Below are positions 1 through 10,374 of a stretch of DNA of 64,000 nt, piece after piece (positions within the stretch are counted from its first letter, which is position 1; the number at the start of each line of letters is the position of its first letter). This DNA comes from Miscanthus floridulus (lineage: Eukaryota > Streptophyta > Magnoliopsida > Poales > Poaceae). The stretch is from assembly GCF_019320115.1 (NCBI RefSeq), contig NC_089588.1, positions 117,193,725 through 117,257,724 of the forward strand, written 5' to 3'. A program made the translations under genes and the position numbers. The notes under the pieces were generated by a model that saw only the letters and a program-made list of their open reading frames with translations, did not search any database and was not told where the DNA came from.

Positions 1-2538
1 AAATTCGAACCATATTCATTACCAACAACTAGCGGGGGGATTGATTGGTGCGCTTATTGTCCGAGTTGGGCAACTCCTTTCCCTGCCCACTTCTTTTTCT
101 GTGCCGCCTCAATTGACTTGGTGAGAGTGCAGTCATAGTCTGATAACGTTGATTTGGACGGCTTACGAGATTCCCGCTGTTGATGCTGGTAAGAAGTCAC
201 CTTTTTTCTTAAAATATCCGGAGCTACGAAGAAGTACGGTTTCTCTGGGTTTCTCCTTGCTTCTTGATTCATTTTAAGTTTGTCATAGAATCTAGACATG
301 TCTTTTTTATATGCATCAGTTCCTTCTTCCTTCTCTTCAGATATTATTTTGGGAATAGCCCTTGGTTTCACGGTGGCTTTCTTTGCAGGCGGGGACTGAT
401 TCTTCGTTTGAGGGGCTGGCCTCTTGCTAGGCTTCTTGGTAGGCGGGGGCGGGGGAGGCGTTGGAGACCTCCTTGGAGGTGTTGGCAGCGGCGTTGGAGA
501 CCTCCTTGGAGGTGTTGGCAGCGGCGTTGGAGACCTCCTTGGAGGTGGCGGCTGTGGCGTTGGAGACCTCCTTGGAGAGGGTGTGGATGCAGCCTCGTCT
601 TCCAACACAATGTCATCGTACAGAGCACTATGATGATCTGGCGATTGAACAATTGGATTTAGGTTGGGGGAGGATCTGCTACAAAAAAAGGAATGACATA
701 TTATTATGAGCAGATTGTTAATTATTTAAGCCAATACAAATTAATGATGTAGTGTTTTCATCCGCACGTACCTATGGTGAGGTAGTTCAGAAGGAGGTGG
801 AGCCGACATCCCTGGAATGATGATGTAGCGCTTGCGCCATAGAATGAATGTCTTCTCCGCTTCTCCTAGAGTCTTCTCGCCATCACCTCCAGGAATGTCA
901 AGAGGCAAATCACTAAAACCTTTTTCAGCTTTATCTACCGAGATGGTGGCATATCCTTCTTGAATTATATTCCCATGAATCCTTGGTGTCTTGGTTCGGT
1001 CGATAGGATTAACAAGACCGATAGCCACCTTGATTGTGGAATTCTCCTTCGGAATGTGTAGCTCACACGTTGTACAAGGTTCAGTGACGTCATCCACAGG
1101 GAAGCGCAGTCCTGTGTCCCCTTGATTTGGTATCTCCGTGGAAGCGCAGCTGCTTTTCAACTGAACAGATTGGCTAATGTTGATTCCTGGCTCTGATGCC
1201 TGCTTGCTTGCACTCACTGCTATTTGCACTTGCCTTTTGATTTCCTCCTGCATTCTCGCTTCAAGGTTTTTTTCCCGCTCCTGTGCTTCACGCACCGCTT
1301 CCTCCAACCTCTGGAGCCGGTGTGCCTCTTCTTCCTTCTTTCTCTGGCGACTTCTGTAGGAAGGTCTGTCCTGAGGGAATCCATGCTCCCACGAGACACT
1401 TCCTTTGCCTCTAGTTCGGCCACCATGTTCAATAGTCCCGATGGCGTATGTCAGCTCATCCTTCTCTCTGTTGGGCCTGAACGCACCACTAGCAGCAGCT
1501 CTCTGAGCATAAAACAATCTTTCTGCTGCTTCTTGCAGTCTTGCGCCATAAATGCACTTCCCTGTCTCCTGGTCTAGTGTTCCCCCATGAGCGAAAAACC
1601 AATTCTTTGCACGTTCTCCCCACTCGAGTGATTCTGGTCTGATACCCTTGGCAAGAAGGTCTGCTTCCATTTTGTTCCACTTCTTAATGGCAGTCGGGTA
1701 GCCACCTGATCCCAAGGTATGGTGGTATGTCTTCTGTTGGGCATTACGTTGGTTCTTTATCACCCGACTCACACCCTCTTCTGAAGTCTTGTACTGTACA
1801 AACTCATCCCAATAGGGCCTCTGCTTTGAGATCGGGCCTGGGACAGTAAAATCTGGTGCTATGTTCTTCTTGACATACGTCGTGTATAGGTGTTTCTTCC
1901 AAGTCTGAAACTGGGTGGCCATCTTCTTCATTGCCCAATCCCTAACTCGCTCCTTCAATTCATCACCATCTATTATATCATCATAATCATCTGTTTGGAG
2001 CGTGAAATGTACCAAGACATCATTCCAAATTAACGCCTTGTCACGATCGGAGACAAAACTGATATGAGGAGCATTGGTCTTCTTCTTCCATTCACGGGTA
2101 CTAATCGGGAGCCGGTCCCGTACAAGGTAACCACAGTGGTGCACAAATTTCATTTTATTCGGCCCCCCCGGTTCTCCTGTATCCACATTGAACTCCGAGA
2201 TGATGAAGCGACCCTCCAATGGCTTTTTGGGACCTCGAACATTTTTACTCTTCGTTGTAGTTGTTGATGTCGATCCAGAGGGCTACAAAACATAAACATT
2301 ATTTTTAATGTCATGAGCACACATAAGACATATGATAATATATATATAGCTAATAGTAAAAAATATATACTTGGCCAATATGTTGTTGCTCATTTTGTTC
2401 AAGAGCTAAGTACTGACTCCCGTCATCTACATCCTCTTGCACGTTATTTTTAGCACCATCATCGCCGGCAACTTGAGTGCCAGTGTTGATCAAATTCATC
2501 ATCAACTCCTCCTCATCCATATTTCTCGGGTCGGCCAT
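1..2538 (-). CDS. TNPA-like protein of CACTA element A (Transposase_24 type), three exons, premature stop
   Basis: Three exons join in frame with GT-AG borders: 2538-2371, 2282-772 and 678 leftwards. The first gives an acidic N-terminus (MADPRNMDEEELMMNL). The second carries the conserved block of plant Transposase_24 proteins, with GYLVRDRLPIS and WNDVLVHFT, followed by a basic and coiled-coil stretch (about EEEAHRLQRLEEAVREAQER). The third starts SRSSPNLNP and has three proline-rich RRSPTP units, then a lysine-rich tail. A TAA at 54-56 ends the frame after QLGQ. The same frame stays open to base 1 (AHQSIPPLVVG), so this is probably a CAA-to-TAA nonsense change rather than the native end. 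In En/Spm, TNPA binds subterminal repeats and partners TNPD. That role here is inferred from family and position. Confidence 0.8.
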
Positions 2539-4141
2539 CTAGCTTCAAAAAACAAAACCAATATATAGTACGTCAAATCTTTGCTTATTACATGCGTAAA
2601 ATCTACAAACAATATGCATTATTAAATCTTGCCCCTCGATCACGGACGCAATTCGCCACACTAGGACGAACTACGTCGGTACTAGGGCAAATTAGGGCAC
2701 GAGAAAGGGCGGTGTGACAAGAGTGGCGGTGCTCCACTCCGCCGTATATATGTCTGTACACATGGGTGAACGAGGGCGGCGGTGCTCCGCCGTATACATA
2801 GAAACGCATGGACGAAATGCATATGAATACAAATGACGTATATATACGTGTCGGCGCGGTGGCCGGTGTGCTGACGACGATGACGTGAGGCGGGCCGGCG
2901 TGCTGACGACGACGACGACGTGAGGCGGGCCGGGGCGGTGTCGGTGCGTGATGTTGTGATCCTATGTACCATGTGATCAACCATGTAGTCATTCATCATA
3001 TGAGAAAATTCTATGTTAATAATATAAGTATAAGCCATTATGAAATGTAAGTATACGTGTCTTATTGCTCATATAACCATTACTATTTCCGAAATGATAA
3101 GAATTTATTTTCTTCTTCTACAGGCGATCTCTGATGCTATGATATAAAGTTTGAAGATAGTCTTCCCGGAAAAAAATATGTAATGCTCATATTACTTTAG
3201 CAACATTAATATATTATATCTGTATATTCAAAGTTCACAAATGAAGAAACATGTGATATTTTTGATAAACTAAAAAACGCTTAGTTTATAAACTGGGAAT
3301 CAAAATTGAGTTCCTATTTGACCATTATATATCCTACAACAAATCCTTCAAAAAAAAGACCCTACATGAATATATTTGGATAAAATTTCGTTAACAAACA
3401 TTGATCTATGAAGATAGAAAAAATTCTTCTATTGAAACTGCATCTTGAAATAATGGCATATCATATAGTGATGAATATATGGCGGTTGATGGGCTGGATC
3501 ATTAGCGGATGGTTCGTAGCGTTGTTTCCAAATAATATATAGCGTGTTTATTATACAAGCCATGGATTTACATCGATCTAATTAATTTCTAAAGTAATTT
3601 CATTGGTGATTCTTAATTATACTTGTCATTTAGAGTTCCAAATATTCAAAACTTGCCTTAAGATATGTTTTTATTTAAAATCATTTAGAGTTCCAAATAT
3701 TCATTTTTAGTTTCTATAGATTTTGTGATTCAAAATTTGGAATTTTCAATCGACCTCGACCGTTGACATGGCTTACACCAAAGTTGTAGTTTTCGACGTG
3801 ATCTATAACTCGGCAGTGGAGGGCTCGGACGAATGTACAAAGAGATCGACGAATATATCACCTCGAAGCTCGGCAGTGTACGTACTGGAGGGCCTCGGGC
3901 CGGCGCGGTGGGGCAACGCGCGGTGGAGGGCCTCGGGCGCGGAGGAGGGCGCGGTGGAGGGCCACGGGCAAGCGCGGAGGAGGGGCACGGGCGCGCGCGG
4001 TGGAGGCCGCACGAGGAAGAAGACGGCGGCGCCGGTGTCACGGAAGGCGAACGGACGCGGCGCGAGGTCGAAGAAGAGGGCGGCGGTGTTCGACGAGGAA
4101 GAAGACGAGCAGATCGATCTGCCAGGCGCTGGAGGTTATAT
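2539..4141. other. Non-coding interval upstream of the TNPA-like gene
   Basis: No supportable gene. At 2860-2945 a GACGACGACG-rich stretch and two copies of GACGTGAGGCGGGCCGG form a short direct repeat. 3000-3730 is AT-rich. 3770-4130 is strongly GC-rich, and its frames are low-complexity in every phase. The GC-rich block lies next to the 4.15-4.40 kb repeats, in the position a leader exon or promoter of a minus-strand TNPA gene would take. That is inference only. Confidence 0.4.
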
Positions 4142-4151
4142 AGCAGAGGAG

Positions 4152-4322
4152 AATTACTCCCGGTGCCAGCCACCAACCGGGAGTAAAAACCCTTTACTCC
4201 CGGTGCGTATTACCAACCGGGAGTAAAGGTGCCTTTACTCCCGGTGCGTGTTACCAACCGGGAGTAAAGGTATACCTTTACTCCCGGTTGGTAACACGCA
4301 CCGGGAGTAAAGGCTTTTTTTT
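4152..4322. repeat. Inverted-repeat array of CTTTACTCCCGGT units
   Basis: At least six alternating copies of TTTACTCCCGGTGCGT and its complement (ACCGGGAGTAAAGG) sit head to head. The GCGTGTTACCAACCGGG arm at 4244-4262 is mirrored by CCCGGTTGGTAACACGC at 4283-4301, so a transcript could fold into a long hairpin. The units match the subterminal repeats at the right end of element A except for ACTCCC instead of AGTCCC. Confidence 0.85.
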
Positions 4323-4331
4323 GGCGGGCCA

Positions 4332-4400
4332 CGAAACTGCAGCCCACCTTTACTCCCGGGTGGGCTTCCCACCCGGGAGTAAAGGTGGCCTGCAGTTTCG
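4332..4400. repeat. Near-perfect 69-base palindrome
   Basis: CGAAACTGCAG at 4332-4342 pairs with CTGCAGTTTCG at 4390-4400. Inside, CCACCTTTACTCCCGGGTGG pairs with its complement around a short loop. Only a few bases are unpaired. It continues the repeat array to its left and could give a single strong hairpin. Confidence 0.85.
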
Positions 4401-4864
4401 TTTCCCGCCTGTTTTAAGCAATAGTCTTGTTAAATACAATAGAAATGCAATAGTTTTTATTAAATACATAGTAAATTAAATAAAAGGCATAAAATTATTT
4501 TGTTAAAAATATGAATTTTATTTTTGTTTATTGCACATAGGAAAAATCGATAACCTAACTTTTTTTATTTTTTGTTAGAATTATAAAACATAATGTAACT
4601 AATATTTATTATTTCGTTAATGCAAAAATGTAGTGTTTAATTAAAATTATTAAAATTATTGGTTTTGGACAGGAAATTTGTTTTCACATCATTTTAACGT
4701 TAATATTTTAATTTTTCATCACTCAGTATCCTAATTTACCTTTTTGAGAGAGAAATCCCACCAAATCAAACATTGATTTAATTTGAAATATGACATAATA
4801 AACATCTGAATTCACAATTATTACATAATATCTCAAACACACACTATATTAAATCACTATATCA
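4401..4864. other. AT-rich interval downstream of TNPD
   Basis: Long A/T runs and no coding signal. It follows the TNPD stop codon and probably contains its 3' untranslated region. I see nothing else in it. Confidence 0.5.
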
Positions 4865-7800
4865 TCAAGTGGGCACAGCAGTGAACTTCTTCTTTACGTA
4901 TGTCCCTTGGTTATGATCGCTTCGTAACCATGGAGTGTCCTCATCATTTACCAAGATGCTAGGGTCTTTGTTCACTTTGAAGGGCGGAATTCGGTCATCC
5001 TTTTCATATTCTTCTGACATGTCCGACTTGTCCTCAATTCCCACGATGACTCTTTTCCCTGAAAGAACTATGTGGCGCTTTGGCTCTTTGGTTGAGTCAT
5101 TATCGTTTTTCCCTCTTTTTGGTTTGGTAGACATATCATTGACATAGAACACCTGATTCACATCCTTGGCAAGGACGAATGGTTCGTCTTTGTACCCAAT
5201 ATTACTAAGGTCTACTGTTGTCATTCCATACTCGTTGTCTACTGTTACTCCGCCTCCGGTCACCTTGACCCATTGGCACTTGAACAATGGGATCTTCAAA
5301 GTAGGTGCATATTCTAGTTCCCATATTTCATCTATGCGTCCATAATATGTCTGCTTATTCCCATTCGGGTCTGTGGCATCTATGCGGATACCACTGTTTT
5401 GGTTGGTACTCCTTTTATCTTGGGCTACTGTGTAGAATATGTTCCCATTTATCTCGTACCCTTTGTATGTGACGATATGCCATGATGGTTGCATAGCCAA
5501 TAAATACAGTTGCTCATGGATGCTCTCATCACCTTGACATTTTTTTCGCAACCAACCGCCGAAAGTTTCCATGTGCTTATGCGTAATCCAAGCTTCAGTC
5601 TTGCCTGGAAACTCGGATCGTAAGAGATCCTTGTGTGTCTCAATATACGGATCTACCAAAGAGGAGTTCTGTAGAACTGTGTAGTGCGCTTTATTGAAAT
5701 AATCATCATCCGTACCAATATATGTTTTCCTCCCTAGTGTCCCCTTTCCGCTTAGTCTCCCCTCATGTCTCGATTCAGGAACACCAATCGAGTCAAGGTC
5801 GGGAATAAAGTCAACACAGAACTCAATGACCTCTTCTGTTCCATAGCCCTTGGCGATGCTTCCTTCTGGGCGAGCACGGTTGTGAACATATTTCTTTAGG
5901 ACTCCCATGAATCTCTCTAAGGGGAACATGTTGTGTAGGAACACAGGACCGAGAGTGAAAATCTCCTTGACTAGGTGAACTAGGAGGTGTGTCATAATAT
6001 CAAAGAAGGAAGGAGGAAACACTAACTCAAAGCTGACGAGACATTGAACCACATCATTCTGTAGTTTAGCTAGATCAGTTGGATCAATTGCCTTCTGAGA
6101 AATTGCATTGAGGAATGCACATAGCTTTACGGTGGCTAGACGTACATTTGGAGGTAGAATTCCTCTTAATGCAACTGGAAGTAATTGCGTCATGAGAACG
6201 TGACAGTCATGGGACTTTAAGTTACAGAATTTCTTCTCTGTCACATTTATAATACCCTTTATATTCGAGGAGAATCCAGATGGTACCTTGATGTTGTTTA
6301 AGCATTCAAACATGATTTCCTTCTCCTCTTTGCTTAGAGTGTAGCTAGCAGGACGTAAGTAATGGCGTCCATCATCTGTCTTCTCTGGATGCAGGTTGTC
6401 TCTTTCTCTCAAACAACGCAGGTCCTGTCGTGCTTCAAATGTGTCCTTAGGCTTTCCATACACACCCATAAAGCCTAGCAGGTTCACACAAAGATTCTTC
6501 GTCAGGTGCATCACGTCGATCGAGCTACGGACCTCCAGGACTTGCCAATAGGGTAGGTCCCAAAATATGGACTTTTTCTTCCACATGGGTGCGTGACCGT
6601 TAGCGTCTTTCGGAATAGGTTGGCTTCCATGTCCTTTTCCAAAGACGACTTTCACATCATTGACCATATCGAGTACATCCTCACCGGTTCGGTTGCGAGG
6701 CTTGGTCAGGTGGTCTGCTTTCCCTTTAAAATGCTTACCTTTCTTTCTTACGGGGTGATTTGCAGGAAGAAATCGACGATGGCCAAGGTACACGACCTTT
6801 CGATATTTTTTCAAGAATACACCTCTAATATCACCGAAGCAGTGTGTGCATGCATTATATCCCTTGTTTGACTGTCCTGAAAGATTACTTAGAGCAGGCC
6901 AATCATTGATTGTTACGAACAACAATGCTCGCAGATCAAAGTGTTCCTGTTTGTACTCATCCCACACACGTACACCTTCTTTATTCCACAAAATGAGAAG
7001 TTCATCAATAAGTGGTCTCAGGTACACATCGATGTCATTGCCAGGTTGCTTCGGGCCTTGGATGAGCACAGGCATCATAATGAACTTCCGCTTCATGCAT
7101 AACCAAGGAGGAATGTTGTAGATACTTAGAGTAACAGGCCAAGTGCTATGACTACTGTTCTGCTCTCCAAAAGGATTGATACCATCTGTACTTAAAGCAA
7201 ACCTTAAGTTTCTTGCGTCATTTGCAAACTCCGGGAATTCTCTATCGATTGCTCTCCACTGGGACCCATCAGCAGGGTGTCTCAACATATTGTCTACCTT
7301 ACGGTCTTCTTTGTGCCATCGTAACAATTTTGCATGTTCTTTGTTTCTGAACAGACGTTTCAAGCGTGGTATTATAGGAGCATACCACATAACCTTGGCA
7401 GGGATTTTCTTACGTGGACGTTCGCCCTCAACATCACCAGGGTCATCTCGCCTGATCTTATACCGCGACGCATGGCATACCGGGCATGCATCCAATTTCT
7501 CGTACTCTTTGCCACGGTATAGGATGCAGTCATTAGGACATGCATGTATCTTCTCTATTTCTAGCCCCATAGGACAGACAACTTGTTTTGCTTCGTAGGT
7601 AGTGGCGGGCAATTCATTGTACTTCGGAAGCATCTTCTTTTGGATTTTTAGTAACTCTCCAAATCCCTTGTCAGATACACCATTCTTTGCCTTCCATTGC
7701 AGCAATTCTAGTGTGGTTCCCAACTTTTTCTGCCCTGCATCACAAGTTGGGTACAACAATTTCTTGTGATCTTCTAGCATCCGCTCGAACTTGATCTTCT

Positions 7801-8221
7801 CCTTTTCACTTTCACATTCTCTTTGTGCATCACGAATGACCTGACAAAGATCATCAGCCGGCTCATCTTCTGCGGCTACCTCTTCTTCAGCTTCTCCCAT
7901 TGCAGTATCATTGAAGCACGCACCATCAGGAATAATATCATTGTCGTCCCATTGTTCTTCTTCATCTTCTTCCATTACAACACCGGTTTCTCCGTGCTTT
8001 GTCCAACAAATATAGTTTGGCATGAAACCCGACTTGAACAAGTGTGAATGAAGAGTCCTTGAGCAAGGATATTCCACCGTATTCTTACATATGGCACATG
8101 GGCAGCACATGAAACCGTCGCGTTTGTTTGTCTCGGCCGCACGTAATAAAGAATGCACGCCGTCAATGAACTCTTGTGAGCGGCGATTAGCATTATACAT
8201 CCAATGACGGCTCATCTGCAT
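4865..8221 (-). CDS. TNPD-like CACTA transposase, intact
   Basis: An uninterrupted 1118-residue frame with the domain order of plant En/Spm TNPD proteins. Residues about 4-80 are the transposase-associated domain (MSRHWMYN, then paired cysteines CCPCAIC). The Transposase_21 core follows, with TDGINPFG near 345 and DVMHLTKNLCVNLLG near 570. A DUF4218 region lies near 680-800 (RGILPPNVR, MFPLERFMG) and a DUF4216 region near 915-1020 (YEINGNIFYTVAQDKRS, TYYGRIDEIWELEY). The protein should cut and join element ends in the nucleus as a DDE-type enzyme. I did not assign the acidic triad. Translation could start at Met1 or Met3; family members usually begin MSRHWMYN, so Met3 is more likely. Length and lack of stops contrast with the decayed copy in element B. 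Whether it is expressed cannot be seen. Confidence 0.93.
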   Translation of the reverse strand: MQMSRHWMYNANRRSQEFIDGVHSLLRAAETNKRDGFMCCPCAICKNTVEYPCSRTLHSHLFKSGFMPNYICWTKHGETGVVMEEDEEEQWDDNDIIPDGACFNDTAMGEAEEEVAAEDEPADDLCQVIRDAQRECESEKEKIKFERMLEDHKKLLYPTCDAGQKKLGTTLELLQWKAKNGVSDKGFGELLKIQKKMLPKYNELPATTYEAKQVVCPMGLEIEKIHACPNDCILYRGKEYEKLDACPVCHASRYKIRRDDPGDVEGERPRKKIPAKVMWYAPIIPRLKRLFRNKEHAKLLRWHKEDRKVDNMLRHPADGSQWRAIDREFPEFANDARNLRFALSTDGINPFGEQNSSHSTWPVTLSIYNIPPWLCMKRKFIMMPVLIQGPKQPGNDIDVYLRPLIDELLILWNKEGVRVWDEYKQEHFDLRALLFVTINDWPALSNLSGQSNKGYNACTHCFGDIRGVFLKKYRKVVYLGHRRFLPANHPVRKKGKHFKGKADHLTKPRNRTGEDVLDMVNDVKVVFGKGHGSQPIPKDANGHAPMWKKKSIFWDLPYWQVLEVRSSIDVMHLTKNLCVNLLGFMGVYGKPKDTFEARQDLRCLRERDNLHPEKTDDGRHYLRPASYTLSKEEKEIMFECLNNIKVPSGFSSNIKGIINVTEKKFCNLKSHDCHVLMTQLLPVALRGILPPNVRLATVKLCAFLNAISQKAIDPTDLAKLQNDVVQCLVSFELVFPPSFFDIMTHLLVHLVKEIFTLGPVFLHNMFPLERFMGVLKKYVHNRARPEGSIAKGYGTEEVIEFCVDFIPDLDSIGVPESRHEGRLSGKGTLGRKTYIGTDDDYFNKAHYTVLQNSSLVDPYIETHKDLLRSEFPGKTEAWITHKHMETFGGWLRKKCQGDESIHEQLYLLAMQPSWHIVTYKGYEINGNIFYTVAQDKRSTNQNSGIRIDATDPNGNKQTYYGRIDEIWELEYAPTLKIPLFKCQWVKVTGGGVTVDNEYGMTTVDLSNIGYKDEPFVLAKDVNQVFYVNDMSTKPKRGKNDNDSTKEPKRHIVLSGKRVIVGIEDKSDMSEEYEKDDRIPPFKVNKDPSILVNDEDTPWLRSDHNQGTYVKKKFTAVPT

Positions 8222-8303
8222 TACATGACATAAATATCATATTAAAACCTAGATCATAATTAATTATTTATATAACATGCGTGCCACCACAAAAGATACA
8301 AAT

Positions 8304-8839
8304 TTATGAAAGCATCGCTACAATGTAGACAATCCCAACTACCACTAAAAGAACTAAAGCTAAAATACATTTCAGGAGCACAAGGATTTCGCGACCAATC
8401 TCAACTAAAACAGACAGATCCCCCGATTGTGCAACATCTTTGGGCTTCTTCGGCTGGATCACTGCCTCATTAGCCGCCGTATCTGCCTGTTGTGCAAGAT
8501 ATTTTTGCACGAGTTCAACATACTCTTCCTCCCAGTAGAAGCCTGAACATCGTCCACTGCCATCCCACTGAAATTAAAACAAAAAACTAGAACTTTAATC
8601 ACAACCATCATGAAAATAGGTATAAACTAACCATAATCATTAAATACGATAAAATAACTCACATTGCGATCCGGACACTTGTAGAAGATACGATCCTTGT
8701 TGGGACCCTCCTTCTTCACTCGGTACTCCATCACAATCTTCATCTCATCACGACACTTGCCGCATGGAATGAGAGGAAGGCCCGGCCTAAGTCGCTTTGG
8801 AAACCCATGAGAGGCCGAGGACCCGGAAGCAGTTGCCAT
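8304..8839 (-). CDS. GRF zinc-finger protein with C-terminal membrane segment, two exons
   Basis: Exon 1 is 8839-8663 and exon 2 is 8567-8304, joined by a GT-AG intron in phase 0, giving 146 residues. A GRF-type zinc finger is split across the junction: Cys26 and Cys29 (IPCGKC), Cys55 (YKCPDRN), then W and Cys66 (WDGSGRC). The last 25 residues are strongly hydrophobic (CILALVLLVVVGIVYIVAML), predicting a tail-anchored membrane protein. GRF fingers bind single-stranded nucleic acid in other proteins. Here the function is unknown. It sits 80 bases upstream of TNPD on the same strand inside element A, so it is either an accessory gene or an old captured host gene. The intron and intact frame support a real gene. 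Confidence 0.75.
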
Positions 8840-9040
8840 CTACTCTCTATACTCATTTTTTAATACACTATAAATTTCTTCTTTAATAAACAAATAAAAT
8901 TAACAAACTATAAAATTATCTAGATCTCTAAACAATGATATTTTTAATGGTCATTGTGTTCTCGTCTTTTACTGCGGCAGGTAAGTAATTCATATGATAT
9001 TTCCGCAAATTAACAGAAGAATGGGAATGTACACACATAA

Positions 9041-9704
9041 CAGACTACTACGACGATATCGGGACGTGTGAATAAATAACCATCCGTACTAGTTGACCTT
9101 GCTTACGTGATCATCTCGGCGAGCATTTCTCCACCGGACAGCACCGTACTTGGTCAAGGAAGAGCTCCGATTCTATGAGGAAGGGAACACGGTCTCCCAC
9201 GACCGTTGTCGCTCTCCCTCGTAGAATCAAAGCTCCTCCTTGATGTCCGTTACCGCTCGACAGAGAACATGCTTGCCGAGCTGAACACGGTCCGCAAGTT
9301 CAACTAGTACGGATTTTCTATAATTTTCTAACTATTTTCTAAGTTTTTATTTATATATACTACGTTTAGGTACGGTGATTGACAGACTACTACGACGATA
9401 TCGGGACATGTGAATAAATAACCATCCGTACTAGTTGACCTTGCTTACGTGATCAGCTCGGCGAGGATTTCTCCACCGGACGGCACCGTACTTGGTCAAG
9501 GAAGAGCTCCGATTCTACGAGGAAGGGAACACGGTCTTCCACGACCGTTATCGCTCTCCCTCGTAGAATCAAAGCTCCTCCTTGACGTCCGTTACCGCTC
9601 GGCAGAGAACATCCTCGCCGACCTGAACACGGTCCGCAAGTTCAACTAGTAAGGATTTGCTATAATTTTCTAACTATTTTCTAACTTTATATTTATATAT
9701 ACTT
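9041..9704. repeat. Tandem duplication, period 342 bases, each unit with an internal hairpin
   Basis: CAGACTACTACGACGATATC occurs at 9041 and again at 9383, and the following roughly 310 bases match at about 95 percent, through GGTCCGCAAGTTCAACTAGTA. In each copy, TCAAGGAAGAGCTCCGATTC is followed about 60 bases later by its imperfect complement (GAATCAAAGCTCCTCCTTGA). The repeat lies between the element A terminus and its first gene, where promoter and leader sequences are expected. Confidence 0.9.
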
Positions 9705-9989
9705 TAACCTTCTTTCATGTAAATATGCAAGCTTAAAGTGATTTTGAGCTCAAATTGCTTACAAATGAAAAAAAACCACAATAAAGAACCATAAATATAT
9801 ATAGTGAATAAAATGGTATAAGAAAATGGTAAAAAATGAGAGTATGAGATTGGTAACCTTTACAACTGAAGAATCGACGGAGGAATCGAAGAATGGATGG
9901 AGGAACAATGGAGGGAGGGAGGAAGCAAGAACACTACTGCAGTGAGCTTCAAAATGTGCTGAGCTCGGGCTCGGGGAGGAAGGAGGAGA
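9705..9989. other. Leader region of element A
   Basis: AT-rich up to 9850, then a purine-rich stretch (GGAGGAACAATGGAGGGAGG) and a GC-rich block ending in a possible TATA-like TTTATAAA at 9998-10005. Probably promoter and untranslated leader of the minus-strand genes. No coding frame is supported. Confidence 0.4.
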
Positions 9990-10334
9990 CGGCCGATTTA
10001 TAAAGGGAGAACATTTAGTCCCGGTTGATAGATCCAATCGGGACTAAAGGTAACTTTCCAACCCCGGGCGCAGCCACGGCCCGGGAGTAGACCTTTACTC
10101 CCGGTTGGAGCCACCAACCGGGAGTAAAAGTATACCTTTAGTCCCGGTTGGTGGCTCCAACTGGGACTAAAGGTCCCTGCCACCTCTGTCTGGCGCAGTA
10201 GCCGTTGGGCAGGAACCTTTAGTCCCGGTTGGAGCCACCAACCGGGACTAAAGGTATTTCTAGTCCCAGGGGCAAAAAATTCCGGGACTAGAGCCCATTT
10301 TGGCCGAGGATCAAAGGTCTGTTCTCTACTAGTG
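9990..10334. repeat. Terminal and subterminal repeats of CACTA element A
   Basis: Five or more inverted pairs of the ACCTTTAGTCCCGGTTGG motif and its complement occupy this stretch, some with ACTCCC in place of AGTCCC. The element tip CACTAGTAGAGAACAG (minus strand) is at 10319-10334. These are the sites a TNPA-type protein would bind, by analogy with En/Spm. Confidence 0.88.
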
Positions 10335-10374
10335 ACTACACCCCCCGACTCCACACGCTGAGCGGGGCGGGTTC

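Larger units (their letters stand above)
1..10334 (-). mobile_element. CACTA (En/Spm) element A, 5' part, runs off left edge
   Basis: The right boundary is the 16-base terminus CTGTTCTCTACTAGTG at 10319-10334, which reads CACTAGTAGAGAACAG on the minus strand, followed by ACT as the likely 3-base target duplication. Inverted subterminal repeats of the TTTAGTCCCGGTTGG type lie just inside, at 9.99-10.27 kb. Going leftwards, all on the minus strand, come a GRF zinc-finger gene, the TNPD transposase and a TNPA-like gene. The other terminus is outside the window, so length and TSD cannot be confirmed. The TTTACTCCCGGT repeats at 4.15-4.40 kb lie between the two main genes. They are either internal or mark a junction of two nested elements of one family. 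Confidence 0.85.

Noticed and set aside
264..662. Plus-strand frames rich in Arg/Trp or Gly opposite the proline-rich repeats
   Set aside because: They are complements of the three RRSPTP units of the TNPA-like exon 3, with no homology of their own.
3730..4226. Overlapping Arg/Pro/Gly-rich frames on both strands
   Set aside because: High GC keeps all phases open. No domain is seen and the frames run into the palindrome array.
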